From: Hymenobacter terrestris
Lineage (GTDB): Bacteria; Bacteroidota; Bacteroidia; Cytophagales; Hymenobacteraceae
Assembly (NCBI RefSeq): GCF_013377905.1
Contig: NZ_JABKAV010000007.1
Location: 1 to 64,000, forward strand
DNA length: 64,000 bases
Direction: 5' to 3'
The stretch's first letter is position 1. Each line of letters opens with the position of its first letter. The notes beneath the pieces were generated by a model, which saw nothing but the letters and a program-made list of their open reading frames with translations, was not told the DNA's origin and ran no database searches. This document shows positions 51,767 to 60,414 of this stretch, one piece after another. A program made the translations under genes and the position numbers.

Positions 51767-54076
51767 ATGAAAAAATTACCCTTGCTGGCGTTGCTGCTGA
51801 GTCTGGCCGGCTGGCAGTCGGCGCAGGCGCAAACTGCTATTACTATTGGGGCCGCCCGGGTGCAGGCACCAACTTTCAATACCTCGGGAGCCACCGTTAC
51901 GCTGCGTGGCATCGTTACCAACGGCGCCGAGCTAGGGGCCATCCGCTACATGCAGGACGGCACCGGCGGCATTGCCGTGTATTCGGCCACCCAACTCGGC
52001 TCGGTAGTAGCCGGCGACTCGATTCTGGTTACCGGCGTGCTCAAGGATTTCCGGGGGCTGCTTGAAATCGACCCCATCACCTCGCTTGAGGTAGTAGCCG
52101 GCAACCGGCCGCTGCCTAAGCCTGTCGAGTTTTCGGTGGCTACTGCCACTGCCGCCTACGCCGAGCAGTACGAGGGCCAGCTGGTGAAGCTGGTAGATGC
52201 CACCACCGTAACCACTGTTGCGGGCGCGCCGGTATCGGCCTTTTCGGCCAACACCTCTTACCGGGTGAGTGGCAACGCCGCTACCGTGATGTACGTGAAC
52301 CGGGCTTCCGACGGGCCCGACGGGCTGGTGGGCAAGCCCTCGCCTACCGGCGTTTTCGATGTGGTCGGTATCATGAGCCAGTTCACCAACACGGCCCCGA
52401 CGGGCGGCGGTGCTGCGGCTGGCTACCAGCTGCTGCCGCGCCTCTACGCCGACTTCCGGCAGGGCAACACGCCTAATTTCCTGGCTACGCCCTACCCTAC
52501 CAATATCAGCACCACCGGCTTCACGGTAAACTTCGTTACCCAGAACGCCGGCAGCAGCAAGCTGGAGTACGCCTCCAGCCCTGCTGGCCCGTTTACGGCC
52601 GTAAATAACACGGCCAGCACTACCAGCCACAGCCTCGCTATCACGGGCCTGCAGCCGGCCACCATTTACTACGTGAAGGCCAGCAGCACCAACGCCGTGG
52701 GCCTCTCCGAGTCGCGGGTAGTGCCCATGATTACGGCTTCAAACTCGACGGGCAAGATGCGCACCTACTTCACCAGCACCGTGAATTCGGCGCTGGCCCT
52801 GCCCGGCAACACTGCCCTGTACCTGCCCAACGGCGCCATGGCTGACACGGTGGCCCGCTACATTGGCCTGGCCAAGCAGACGCTCGACATTGCCATCTAT
52901 AACTGGAACAGCGCCACAATTGTAACGGCCGTGAATGCCGCCAAAACCCGCGGTGTAAACGTGCGCGTTATCTACGAAGGTGAAAACGCCAACATCAGCC
53001 TTTCCAGCCTCGACCCCGCCATCCCGCGCATTAAGCGCCAGACGCTGCAGAACATCATGCACAACAAGTTTGTGGTGATTGACGCCAACAGCGCCGAGCC
53101 CAACCAGCCCTGGGTCTGGACCGGCTCGACCAACTGGACGCCCGCCCAGCTCAGCACCGACCGCAACAACTCCATTGCCGTGCAGGACCAGTCGCTGGCC
53201 CGCACCTACACCGTCGAGTTCAACGAAATGTGGGGCGGCGGCACCCAGGCTACGGCCCTGTTCGGCTCGCGCAAAACCGACAACACGCCGCACTACTTCA
53301 GCATTGCCGGCAAGCAGGTAGAGTCGTGGTTCTCGCCCACCGACAACGTGAATGGCCGCCTGATTGACGCCATCCAGTCGGCCGATCAGGACCTGCACAT
53401 TGCTACCATGCTGCTCACCCAAACCGATATCGGCAACGCCATTGCCAACCAGATCCGGACTAAAAACATAGCCGGCTGCTCGGAGATGCTGATGGAGAGC
53501 ATTCAGGCCAACTCCGCCGCCCAAGACATCTTCGACAACATCAAAACTGTACTTGGCGCGCGCCTCATGCTGGACAACCCGACCGGCATCATGCACCACA
53601 AGTACGCCATCATCGACGCTACCGCGCCCCAGTCGGACCCGCAGGTGTTCGTGGGCTCGCACAACTGGAGCCTGTCGGCCAACACCGAAAACGACGAGAA
53701 TACGCTGATTGTGCATGATGAGCGCATTACCAACCAGTACTACCAGGAGTTTGCCCAGCGCATTGCCGACCAGAACAACGGCGTGCAGGTGTGCAACCTA
53801 GTGCTGGCCACCAAAAACGCCAGCATCCAGCGCAGCAGCGTGCAGGTGTACCCCAACCCCACCACCGGCAAGTTCAGCCTGCGGGTGCAGACGGGTGCTG
53901 CCCGCACGGCCCGCGTAGTGCTACGCGACGCCACCGGCCGCGTGGTACTCGACCAGACCAAGCCCCTTAACGGCCAGGACGTGAGCGTAGACGCCTCCGC
54001 CCTGAAAGCCGGTCTGTACATAGTGCAAATCGTAACCCCCGAAGCCACGCAGATCAGCCGCGTGGTTGTGGAGTAG
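51767..54076 (+). CDS. Secreted phospholipase D/nuclease-like protein with T9SS sorting domain
   Basis: This 769-residue protein has a signal peptide (LLALLLSLAGWQSAQA) and an N-terminal OB-fold-like domain (TLRGIVTNGAELGAIRYMQD, as in extracellular nucleases). A fibronectin-III-like domain (residues about 250-325) and two complete HKD sites follow: MHNKFVVID (His 432) with GSTNW, and MHHKYAIID (His 610) with GSHNW. The C-terminal ~75 residues (VQVYPNPTTGKFSLRV...VVVE) form a type IX secretion sorting domain, so it should be exported and perhaps surface-anchored. Substrate could be DNA/RNA or phospholipid. The ATG at 51767 starts the signal peptide; the frame opens 27 codons earlier. Confidence 0.9.
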   Translation: MKKLPLLALLLSLAGWQSAQAQTAITIGAARVQAPTFNTSGATVTLRGIVTNGAELGAIRYMQDGTGGIAVYSATQLGSVVAGDSILVTGVLKDFRGLLEIDPITSLEVVAGNRPLPKPVEFSVATATAAYAEQYEGQLVKLVDATTVTTVAGAPVSAFSANTSYRVSGNAATVMYVNRASDGPDGLVGKPSPTGVFDVVGIMSQFTNTAPTGGGAAAGYQLLPRLYADFRQGNTPNFLATPYPTNISTTGFTVNFVTQNAGSSKLEYASSPAGPFTAVNNTASTTSHSLAITGLQPATIYYVKASSTNAVGLSESRVVPMITASNSTGKMRTYFTSTVNSALALPGNTALYLPNGAMADTVARYIGLAKQTLDIAIYNWNSATIVTAVNAAKTRGVNVRVIYEGENANISLSSLDPAIPRIKRQTLQNIMHNKFVVIDANSAEPNQPWVWTGSTNWTPAQLSTDRNNSIAVQDQSLARTYTVEFNEMWGGGTQATALFGSRKTDNTPHYFSIAGKQVESWFSPTDNVNGRLIDAIQSADQDLHIATMLLTQTDIGNAIANQIRTKNIAGCSEMLMESIQANSAAQDIFDNIKTVLGARLMLDNPTGIMHHKYAIIDATAPQSDPQVFVGSHNWSLSANTENDENTLIVHDERITNQYYQEFAQRIADQNNGVQVCNLVLATKNASIQRSSVQVYPNPTTGKFSLRVQTGAARTARVVLRDATGRVVLDQTKPLNGQDVSVDASALKAGLYIVQIVTPEATQISRVVVE

Positions 54077-54077
54077 G

Positions 54078-54119
54078 TTGCCAGAACGGAGAGGTGAGAA
54101 TTTTCACCGGCTCTGGCAA
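54078..54119 (+). terminator. Hairpin directly after the phospholipase D-like gene
   Basis: TTGCCAGA pairs with TCTGGCAA, with an inner GGTGA/TCACC stem, two bases past the stop. No U-tract; it may protect the mRNA end ahead of the true terminator. Confidence 0.5.
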
Positions 54120-54124
54120 GTCGT

Positions 54125-54162
54125 AAAAGGCAGCTCCCGAAAAGGGAGCTGCCTTTTTTTTA
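54125..54162 (+). terminator. Strong intrinsic terminator
   Basis: AAAAGGCAGCTCCC pairs with GGGAGCTGCCTTTT in a 14-base stem followed by further T residues. Confidence 0.9.
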
Positions 54163-54260
54163 AACTGATTAGCAATATATTACTGAGCTTTATAGCAATG
54201 CGGCAACCACTTTCTATTTACGTTTCACGACCTTTCCATCCACTCTTTTTACTATCCCAT

Positions 54261-54803
54261 ATGCGTACAAATCGACTTTATCTGACGGGTATCCTGCTGG
54301 CCTGCGGCTGGGGAAATGCCTACACTACCCTAGCCCAGCAAACCACCGCGTATACCCTGCCTTCAGTGGTTCAGGCGCAAGCCGTCTTTGTGCTGAACTC
54401 CACTATTATCGTCAATGGCATGCTGAACAAATTGCCCCCGAACGATATCAAAGCGGTGATGGTGTATAAGGGCAACAAAGCAGAATATCCCGTTCAGCTC
54501 CGGAACCTCGGGGCGGGCATCATAGATATTAAACTGGCCAAACGCATAAAAAGCCAGTCGTTTGCCAAGTTGGGCAAGCAGCTGGGCATAAACGGCCCAG
54601 TCCTGTTCGCCCTCAATGGCCACCCGCTCGACGCGCCCACAGTGGCCGGCCTGCGCATTGCGCCAGCTGCCATCGGCCAGCTGCACATTGTGCGCCCCAC
54701 GGCCGGGCAAACCGCCACGCTCGTGGATGTGTGGCTGGCTCAGTCGCCCAAGACCGAATCCGCGCCCGGTACTATCATGATTCGCGGTACTGCCGGCCGC
54801 TAG
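54261..54803 (+). CDS. Exported hypothetical protein (TonB-plug-like small domain)
   Basis: This 180-residue protein has a signal peptide (TNRLYLTGILLACGWGNAYT). The mature part VFVLNSTIIVNGMLNKLPPNDIKAVMVYKGNKAEYP recalls the short 'DG' plug-like strand segments in TonB-dependent proteins (name a variable, 'IDPNDIESI..'), but there is no barrel. The rest is beta-rich (GPVLFALNGHPLDAPTVAGL). Function is unknown. Other in-frame ATGs are at 54066 and 54198; 54261 was chosen because it begins the signal peptide. Flanked by terminators on both sides, so it is its own unit. Confidence 0.6.
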   Translation: MRTNRLYLTGILLACGWGNAYTTLAQQTTAYTLPSVVQAQAVFVLNSTIIVNGMLNKLPPNDIKAVMVYKGNKAEYPVQLRNLGAGIIDIKLAKRIKSQSFAKLGKQLGINGPVLFALNGHPLDAPTVAGLRIAPAAIGQLHIVRPTAGQTATLVDVWLAQSPKTESAPGTIMIRGTAGR

Positions 54804-54839
54804 GTAGTAGTCGGTGCAAATCAAATGTTGAATAAAGAC

Positions 54840-54874
54840 AAAAAGCGTCTCCCCATACCGGGGAGACGCTTTTT
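54840..54874. terminator. Bidirectional terminator between the exported protein and rlmF
   Basis: AAAAAGCGTCTCCCC pairs with GGGGAGACGCTTTT in a stem with A/T-runs on both sides. Confidence 0.9.
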
Positions 54875-54892
54875 GCGTTGACAAACGCTTTG

Positions 54893-55921
54893 TTAAATCG
54901 GCTGCGACGCTTGCTGGTGTGCCTTCCAGCGACGCGCGGCCCACTCCTGGCGCTGCTCGGGGGTCTGGAAGGTCCAGGCCACGATGCGGCTGATTTTCTG
55001 GCCCTGCTTCATCTCGATGGTACGGGTTTCGGGCGAGCCGGCTAGTTTGAGGAAGTGGTAGATGCTGGGCAGGGTTTCCTTTTTGGAGATGAGCGTGCTG
55101 AACCACAGCACCCGCTCGCGCACACCCACGCTCTGGGCTACCATGCGCTTCAAAAATCCCTCCTCGCCACCTTCACACCACAGCTCCGTGTTCTGCCCCC
55201 CGAAATTGAGCACCGGCGCACCACTCGTTTTGGGGTAGCCCAGGTTGCGGCCCTTGCGGCGGCTGCCGCTGGCGGCTTCCTCGGCCGAGGCGTGGAACGG
55301 CGGGTTGCATACCACCAGATCGAACTCCTCGCGGGGCTTCACAATATCCTCGAACACAAAAGCCTGATGGCTCTGCGCCCGCAGCTCCACCCGATTCGCC
55401 AGTGCCGGGTTGGCCGCCACCATGCTCTTGGCCGCTTTCAAGGCCACCGAATCAGTTTCGGAGCCCACAAAGCGCCAGCCATAGGCTTTGGTGCCGATGA
55501 TGGGGTACACGCAATTAGCGCCCACGCCAATGTCGAGCACGTGCACGGCTTTGTCGGTGGGTACGGTGCCCGCGTTGTCGGTGGCCAGCAGGTCGGCGGC
55601 GTAGTGCAGGTAGTCGGCGCGGCCAGGGATGGGCGGGCAGAGGTAGCCGGCCGGCACGTCCCAGTGCTGCACGTCGTAGTGCTGCCGTAGCAGCGCCTGG
55701 TTCAGGGCCTTCACGGCGGCAGGGTTAGCGAAGTCGATGCTATTATCACCGGCCGGATTGGACACCACGAAGGGCGCAAGGGCAGGACTGGCGGCCGTGA
55801 GTTGGGCGAAATCGTAGCGGCCGTTGTGGGGGTTGCGAGGATGCAAGAGGAGGATGGTTTTGATGTGAGCGAGCCTTGATTGGCTGCTTTTCGGTAAGGT
55901 ACTGCTTTCGAAGAACGTCAT
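54893..55921 (-). CDS. rlmF: 23S rRNA (adenine1618-N6)-methyltransferase
   Basis: RlmF methylates A1618 of 23S rRNA. The family start LHPRNPHNGRYDFAQLTAASPAL is visible, then NSIDFANPAAVKALNQALL, SAM motif I HVLDIGVGANCVYPIIG, SETDSVALKAAKSMVAAN, and the catalytic motif DLVVCNPPFHASAEEA (NPPF). ISKKETLPSIYHFLKLAG is a further family block. The start is doubtful: the ATG at 55919-55921 lies inside a palindromic repeat, and the first 25 residues (MTFFESSTLPKSS...) are atypical. A TTG at 55846, giving a protein beginning at HPRNPH, fits the family better. Confidence 0.92.
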   Translation of the reverse strand: MTFFESSTLPKSSQSRLAHIKTILLLHPRNPHNGRYDFAQLTAASPALAPFVVSNPAGDNSIDFANPAAVKALNQALLRQHYDVQHWDVPAGYLCPPIPGRADYLHYAADLLATDNAGTVPTDKAVHVLDIGVGANCVYPIIGTKAYGWRFVGSETDSVALKAAKSMVAANPALANRVELRAQSHQAFVFEDIVKPREEFDLVVCNPPFHASAEEAASGSRRKGRNLGYPKTSGAPVLNFGGQNTELWCEGGEEGFLKRMVAQSVGVRERVLWFSTLISKKETLPSIYHFLKLAGSPETRTIEMKQGQKISRIVAWTFQTPEQRQEWAARRWKAHQQASQPI

Positions 55922-55950
55922 GCTGAGCGGAGCCGAAGCATGACGTTCTT
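55911..55950. repeat. Short perfect palindromic element (GAACGTCAT family), copy 5
   Basis: AAGAACGTCATGCT and AGCATGACGTTCTT are exact complements around 12 bases. It is a minimal form of the family, lying between rlmF and mutS2 and including the annotated rlmF start codon. Confidence 0.88.
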
Positions 55951-55969
55951 GTTTGTTAATTATCTCGGC

Positions 55970-58393
55970 CTACTTCAATACGGCCACGGTTACGCCGTCG
56001 CCGCCGCGGTCGGCGTGCTCGTCGGCTACGCTGGCTACTTCGCGGGCGCGGTGCAGGTAGTCGCGGGCAATCTGGCGTAGCACGCCGTTGCCGCGGCCGT
56101 GCAGGATTCTGATTTCCGGGATGCCCAGCATGATGGCATCGTCGACGTAGCTCTGAATTTTGGTCAGCGCATCTTCGGCCCGCTCGCCGCGCAAATCCAG
56201 CGTGGGGTTGAAGGTAGCCATGCGGCCAGTGGTATTGAAGCCCGAACCCGCATACTGAGCCGGAGCCAGCCGGGCCGCCTTCTTCTCCCGCTCCCGGATT
56301 TCGGAACGCGTGAGCTTTTCGAGTTGGCCAATCTTGACGATGGTTTTCATGCCGCCGAACGATACCTCGGCGGTTTTGCCCTTCACGCTCATGATTTCGC
56401 CGTGGCCCTCCTGGCCCAGCAGCGCCACTTTGTCGCCGGGCTTAAGGGTGGCCGGGTCGGCCAGCTCACGGGTGGCGCGGGCTTTCGGCGGCTCAATCTG
56501 CAGCTTCTCGCGCACGAAGGTGTCGAGCTTGCCACGGGCTTCCTTGGTGCGCTCCTTGTCGGCCTGGCCCAACCGGATTTCCTGGATGGTGGCCTCGATT
56601 TGCTGGTTGGTGTCGCGGAGCAGCGTTTTGGCCTGGGCCTTGGCCGTGCGCAGGGTTTCCTGGGTGGTATCGTCGAGGTAGCGTTTGAGGTCCTGGTATT
56701 CCTGGGCGGCTTTTTTCAGGCGGCGCTCGGCTTTGGCGGCTTCGGCGGTGCGCTGCTCCAGCTCGGTTTTCTCCTTTTCGAGACCTTCGAGCAGCTGGTC
56801 GTAGCGGATTTTATCCTTGCCCACGAGCTGGCTGGCCCGCTCCACGAGCTGCCGGGGCAGGCCAATCTTGCGGGCAATTTCGATGGCAAACGAGGAACCC
56901 GGCTTACCAATTTCGAGGCGGTAAAGCGGCTGTAGCTTATCGGGGTCGTAGCGCATGGCCCCGTTCACGATGCCGGGCGTGCGCTCGGCGTAGTTTTTCA
57001 AGTTGGTGTAGTGGGTGGTGATGACGCCGAACGCGCGGGCCCGGTTGAGCTGCTCCAACACGGCCTCGGCAATGGCGCCGCCCAGGCTAGGCTCGGTGCC
57101 GGTACCAAATTCGTCGATCAGCACTAGGCTGCGCTTATTAGCCAGCGTGATAAACTGCTTCATATTAAGCAGGTGCGAGGAGTACGTGCTCAGGTCGTTT
57201 TCCAGACTCTGCTCGTCGCCGATATCAATGAATACATCATCAAACATGCCGGCCTCCGACTTCTCGCCGGCCGGAATCAGCAACCCGCATTGCAGCATGT
57301 ACTGCACCAGGCCCACCGTTTTCATACTCACCGACTTACCGCCGGCATTCGGTCCCGAAATCAGCAAAATGCGCTGCTCGGGCGTCAGCTCAATATCGAG
57401 CGGCACTACCTCGCGGGGGTTGTCCTTGGCGTGGGCCAGGAAGGTGAGGTAGAGCAGCGGATGGCGCACCTGCTTCCAGCGCATCATCGGCTGCGGGTGC
57501 AGCACCGGCAGCGTAGCTTCGAGGCGGCGGGCCAGTTGGGCCTTGGCTCGGATGAAGTCAATCAGCCCCAGGTATTGGTAGGCCTTGCGCAGGTCTGGAA
57601 TGTGGGGGCGCAGCTGGGCCGTGAGTTGGGTGAGAATGCGCATCAGCTCGCGCTGGTAGGCATTGTCGAGGTCCTTGATGTCGTTGTTGAGCTCGAAAAC
57701 CGCCTCGGGCTCGATGTACACCGTCTGGCCGGTGGCCGACTCGTCATGAATTAGGCCCTTCACACGACGCTTGTGCTCGGCTACCACCGGCAGCACCAGC
57801 CGCCCGCCCCGAATGGTGGGCTCGGCACCTTCGGGCACCCAGCCCTGCTGGCGGGCATTACGCAGGATGCTGCCAATCTGCTTGCGCAGCATCATCTGCC
57901 GCGAAATCAGCTCCTGGCGCAGCTGGCGCAGTAGCGGCGAGGCGTCGTCGCGCACCAATCCCTCGTCGTCCACCACCTTATCCATGGCAGCCAGCAGGTT
58001 GCGGTCGACCTGCACACCGATGCCCAGCAGGCGCAGCGTAGGATACAGGTCGTCCTCGGCCCGCGAGAAAAATGTGAGGGCCTCACGGATGGTGCGCAGG
58101 CTCATCTTGATGGCGAAGAACGCCGACACATCGAGGTAGGAGCCCGACAGGTTGGCCCGCACCAAGTACGGGTTCACATCGTGGTAGTGGCTGCCGGGGA
58201 AATCGACGCCGCTGTTGAGAAGCTGGCGAAACTCGTCGGTTTGCAGCAGCAGCTTCTGGAGCTGCTCGGCCTGCGTCTGGAAGCTCATCTTGCTTACAAA
58301 GTGCCGGCCCAGGCCGCTCAGGCACAACTCATTTAGCATATCCCGCAGTTGGGAGAAGCCAATTTTCTGCTCGAAATTCTGAGGAAGAATCAA
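55970..58393 (-). CDS. mutS2: Endonuclease MutS2
   Basis: This 807-residue MutS-family ATPase with a C-terminal Smr nuclease domain suppresses recombination or, in some bacteria, rescues collided ribosomes. It begins with a TTG at 58393 (ILPQNFEQKIGFSQLRDML), the only start matching the family beginning. Walker A is LLISGPNAGGKSVSMKTVG and Walker B SLVLIDEFGTGTEPSLGG. A long coiled coil (EKTELEQRTAEAAKAERRLK...) leads to a KOW-like part (PGDKVALLGQEGHGEIMSV) and the Smr domain with LDLRGERAEDAL and ILHGRGNGVLR. A TACCTTCG element lies 43 bases upstream. A decayed copy of its 5' end lies at 59765-60064. Confidence 0.96.
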   Translation of the reverse strand: MILPQNFEQKIGFSQLRDMLNELCLSGLGRHFVSKMSFQTQAEQLQKLLLQTDEFRQLLNSGVDFPGSHYHDVNPYLVRANLSGSYLDVSAFFAIKMSLRTIREALTFFSRAEDDLYPTLRLLGIGVQVDRNLLAAMDKVVDDEGLVRDDASPLLRQLRQELISRQMMLRKQIGSILRNARQQGWVPEGAEPTIRGGRLVLPVVAEHKRRVKGLIHDESATGQTVYIEPEAVFELNNDIKDLDNAYQRELMRILTQLTAQLRPHIPDLRKAYQYLGLIDFIRAKAQLARRLEATLPVLHPQPMMRWKQVRHPLLYLTFLAHAKDNPREVVPLDIELTPEQRILLISGPNAGGKSVSMKTVGLVQYMLQCGLLIPAGEKSEAGMFDDVFIDIGDEQSLENDLSTYSSHLLNMKQFITLANKRSLVLIDEFGTGTEPSLGGAIAEAVLEQLNRARAFGVITTHYTNLKNYAERTPGIVNGAMRYDPDKLQPLYRLEIGKPGSSFAIEIARKIGLPRQLVERASQLVGKDKIRYDQLLEGLEKEKTELEQRTAEAAKAERRLKKAAQEYQDLKRYLDDTTQETLRTAKAQAKTLLRDTNQQIEATIQEIRLGQADKERTKEARGKLDTFVREKLQIEPPKARATRELADPATLKPGDKVALLGQEGHGEIMSVKGKTAEVSFGGMKTIVKIGQLEKLTRSEIREREKKAARLAPAQYAGSGFNTTGRMATFNPTLDLRGERAEDALTKIQSYVDDAIMLGIPEIRILHGRGNGVLRQIARDYLHRAREVASVADEHADRGGDGVTVAVLK

Positions 58394-58604
58394 ATTAAGT
58401 ACTGCGTAGTAGGTACTGGGTAATTGGAGGACAGCGCGAAGGTAAACAGCAAACCAGTGGGGAAAGATTCAGGCCAGGGCATTAGCGCGAAGCTTCTGCT
58501 CCATATAACTATAGACCCGTAAGCCGCAAAGAGCCATACAACATGCGCCTGACTATGCCGCACCACGGTTTATAAGTCGGGCATAGGCATACGTTTTATA
58601 CGAA

Positions 58605-58643
58605 TATGGGCCGGCTTCCACATGTTGCGGAAGCCGGCCCATA
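58605..58643 (-). terminator. Hairpin after the DUF4136 gene
   Basis: TATGGGCCGGCTTCC and GGAAGCCGGCCCATA form a perfect 15-base stem with a 9-base loop, 26 bases after the DUF4136 stop on the minus strand. No U-tract is present. Confidence 0.7.
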
Positions 58644-58668
58644 CGTAAACGAAGCGAAATTATCAGCG

Positions 58669-59283
58669 CTACAGCTTATCGCCCCGATACTGGTATTTAT
58701 CGAAAATCGCGCCGACAGCTGAGTAGACTTTGTCTTTGTTTTTATCGAACACGTTACCATCGGTCAGGCCCGAGGCGTAGCCCTGCCACACCTCTACACC
58801 TTTTTTGCGGTCGATAAGCTGGACGATTATGCTACCCTTATCGAGTTTCACCTCACCGAAGCGGTTGGTATCGTAGGCATACGACTCGCTGGAGCCCCAG
58901 TAGCCGGTGCCCATATTGTCCATGGTTTTGATTTCGGCAGGTTGCTCAAACACCCGGAAATTTACTACTAGGTCGCCGCTACTGGGCATATATTGGTAGC
59001 CTCGCGAAGCCATTTCGTTGGCCACGGCATCGCGCAGCATGGTTTTAAATAGCAGGTCGTTGAGGAAGTAAGCGTTGTTTTGCTCATCCCGTACCTGCGA
59101 GGCCCACGAGTAGCTTTTATAAGCCGAGAAGTCAGGCTCGTTGTCGGTACCCGCGTAGCCCGGCGGCGCAGTGGTGGTCGCGCCCCGCTGATCGGCTCCT
59201 ACGGTTACGGCTTGCTTGGTTTCATTACAGCCAGCCAGGAGTAGCGTAGTGCCTAGGGCTAAGAAAAGATGCTTAATAGTCAT
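58669..59283 (-). CDS. DUF4136 lipoprotein
   Basis: This 204-residue lipoprotein (FLALGTTLLLAGCNETK) carries a DUF4136 domain: DFSAYKSYSWASQ, LLFKTMLRDAVANEMASRGYQYMPSSGDLVVNF, and the end KGSIIVQLIDRKKGVEVWQGYASGL. Members are common outer-membrane-associated lipoproteins in Bacteroidota with unknown function. It sits between mutS2 and the pseudogene scar, inside what would have been the duplicated block, but no second copy is seen. Confidence 0.9.
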   Translation of the reverse strand: MTIKHLFLALGTTLLLAGCNETKQAVTVGADQRGATTTAPPGYAGTDNEPDFSAYKSYSWASQVRDEQNNAYFLNDLLFKTMLRDAVANEMASRGYQYMPSSGDLVVNFRVFEQPAEIKTMDNMGTGYWGSSESYAYDTNRFGEVKLDKGSIIVQLIDRKKGVEVWQGYASGLTDGNVFDKNKDKVYSAVGAIFDKYQYRGDKL

Positions 59284-59296
59284 AATAGGAAAGTTA

Positions 59297-59304
59297 AAAA
59301 GGTA
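59297..59304 (-). promoter_or_regulatory. TACCTTTT promoter-like element of the DUF4136 gene
   Basis: The minus strand reads TACCTTTT, one base from TAnnTTTG, 13 bases before the ATG. A similar TTACCTTTTAACTT lies on the plus strand at 59352-59365, forming an inverted repeat with it. Confidence 0.35.
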
Positions 59305-59547
59305 ATACGATTTACTTGATATCTTTTCATACGTATCAGATCATCAATCTGTTACCTTTTAACTTGTCGCTTTCAATCTGTAATGGAGCAGCATTCTCTC
59401 CTCGATGGCCCGCCAGATAAAGCCGCTACGGTCTAGCTTAAGTAGTGCTAAAACCGTCCTTAAGCCCGATTTTGTTAACCAAATAAGTCCCACCGCTCAG
59501 GCCAGTAGTCCGGGAGTTAATTAGGCCATAATTATATACAACCGACG

Positions 59548-59739
59548 TTACATCTCCCCTTCCACCCCCAGCCCAAATAGCGCGAAATCGTACTTCACCG
59601 GGTCGAGCGGGTCGAGGCGCGCAGGTGAGCCGTCAGATCTTCGGCGGCCATCCAATCAACCTGCTTACGTTGGAGCAGGCCCAAGCGGCGGGCCACGCGC
59701 TCCACGTGCACGTCGCAGGGGCAGATGAGGTCGGCGGGG
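59548..59739 (-). pseudogene. Truncated copy of the 3' end of the TIGR02757 gene
   Basis: This stretch is highly similar to 60415-60606, the 3' end of the intact TIGR02757 gene, including its stop and the preceding TTACATCTCC. The frame reads PADLICPCDVHVERVARRLG and QVDWMAAEDLTAHLRA as in the intact gene, then a one-base deletion shifts the frame (CGCCTTCGACC is reduced to CGCCTCGACC). Only the last ~65 codons are present. The 264 bases to its left (59284-59547) show no gene. Confidence 0.85.
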
Positions 59740-59764
59740 TAGCCCACACCAACCGCAGTGCTAT

Positions 59765-60064
59765 ATCGTGGTAATGTACTCACCGGGAGAATCGGCAGCG
59801 CTATTGAGTGAGCAGCTGACGAAACTCGTCGAGTTGCAGCAGTAGTTTCTGCAGGAGCTCGGCCAGCGTCTGGAAGCTCATCTTGCTCACGAAGTGGCGG
59901 CCCAGGCAACCCAGGCATAACGCCCTAAGCAGATTCCGTAGTTAGGATAGACCCAGTTTCTACTCGAAGTTCTGGAGAGGAATCAAATTAAGTACTACAT
60001 AGTAGGTACCGGGTAATTGGAGGACAGCGCGACGGTAAACAGCTAACGGGCCAGGAAAGATTCG
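59765..60064 (-). pseudogene. Truncated copy of the 5' end and promoter region of mutS2
   Basis: This stretch is similar to 58178-58470, i.e. the first ~72 codons of mutS2 and about 75 bases upstream, including the promoter-proximal sequence GGTAATTGGAGGACAGCGCG. The copy has stop codons soon after the start (LIPLQNFE, stop, KLGLS, stop), so it cannot make protein. It directly follows the TIGR02757 fragment on the right, in the arrangement expected at a tandem-duplication junction. Confidence 0.85.
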
Positions 60065-60095
60065 CTGCATTTGCAAGCTCCGCTGTGCCCTCTAG

Positions 60096-60386
60096 TTACG
60101 CTCTCCTCTTTTTGCGCCCATCCCACCAACGCCATAAATACGCCAAGCAATTACCGTATATCAGCACTACTATTAGCACTGGCTTCTGTGGATCGAGACC
60201 ATGTGTGAGCAGATACCAACTGAAATATACCAGCGTAACTAATATCAGCCAGCCAGCTACATTTCCTATTGGCCTTTCAAAGAAAGGTTTATCGCGCTGG
60301 ATGTTCACTATTAGTTTCTCTTTAACGGCGTCAGGCGATGGTGGTAGCTGATTTTGGTACGGATGCTGGTTCTCTGAGTCCATCAC
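60096..60386 (-). CDS. Small two-helix membrane protein
   Basis: This 96-residue predicted protein has a hydrophilic N-terminus (MMDSENQHPYQNQLPPSPDA) and two membrane helices (NVAGWLILVTLVYFSWYLLT and VLIVVLIYGNCLAYLWRWW) with a basic C-terminus RKKRRA that would face the cytoplasm. No family is recognised. Codons are less GC-biased than in the neighbours. It lies between the pseudogene scar and the intact TIGR02757 gene. Coding potential is moderate: topology is sensible, but no homologue is known to me. Confidence 0.5.
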   Translation of the reverse strand: MMDSENQHPYQNQLPPSPDAVKEKLIVNIQRDKPFFERPIGNVAGWLILVTLVYFSWYLLTHGLDPQKPVLIVVLIYGNCLAYLWRWWDGRKKRRA

Positions 60387-60414
60387 TGGATATCTTTTTA
60401 AGATTTATAAGCAA

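Noticed and set aside
59595..59918. 107-codon open frame across the duplication scar
   Set aside because: Its first part is in the shadow frame of the mutS2 copy and its last part in the TIGR02757 copy, so it is a chance fusion of two pseudogene fragments.
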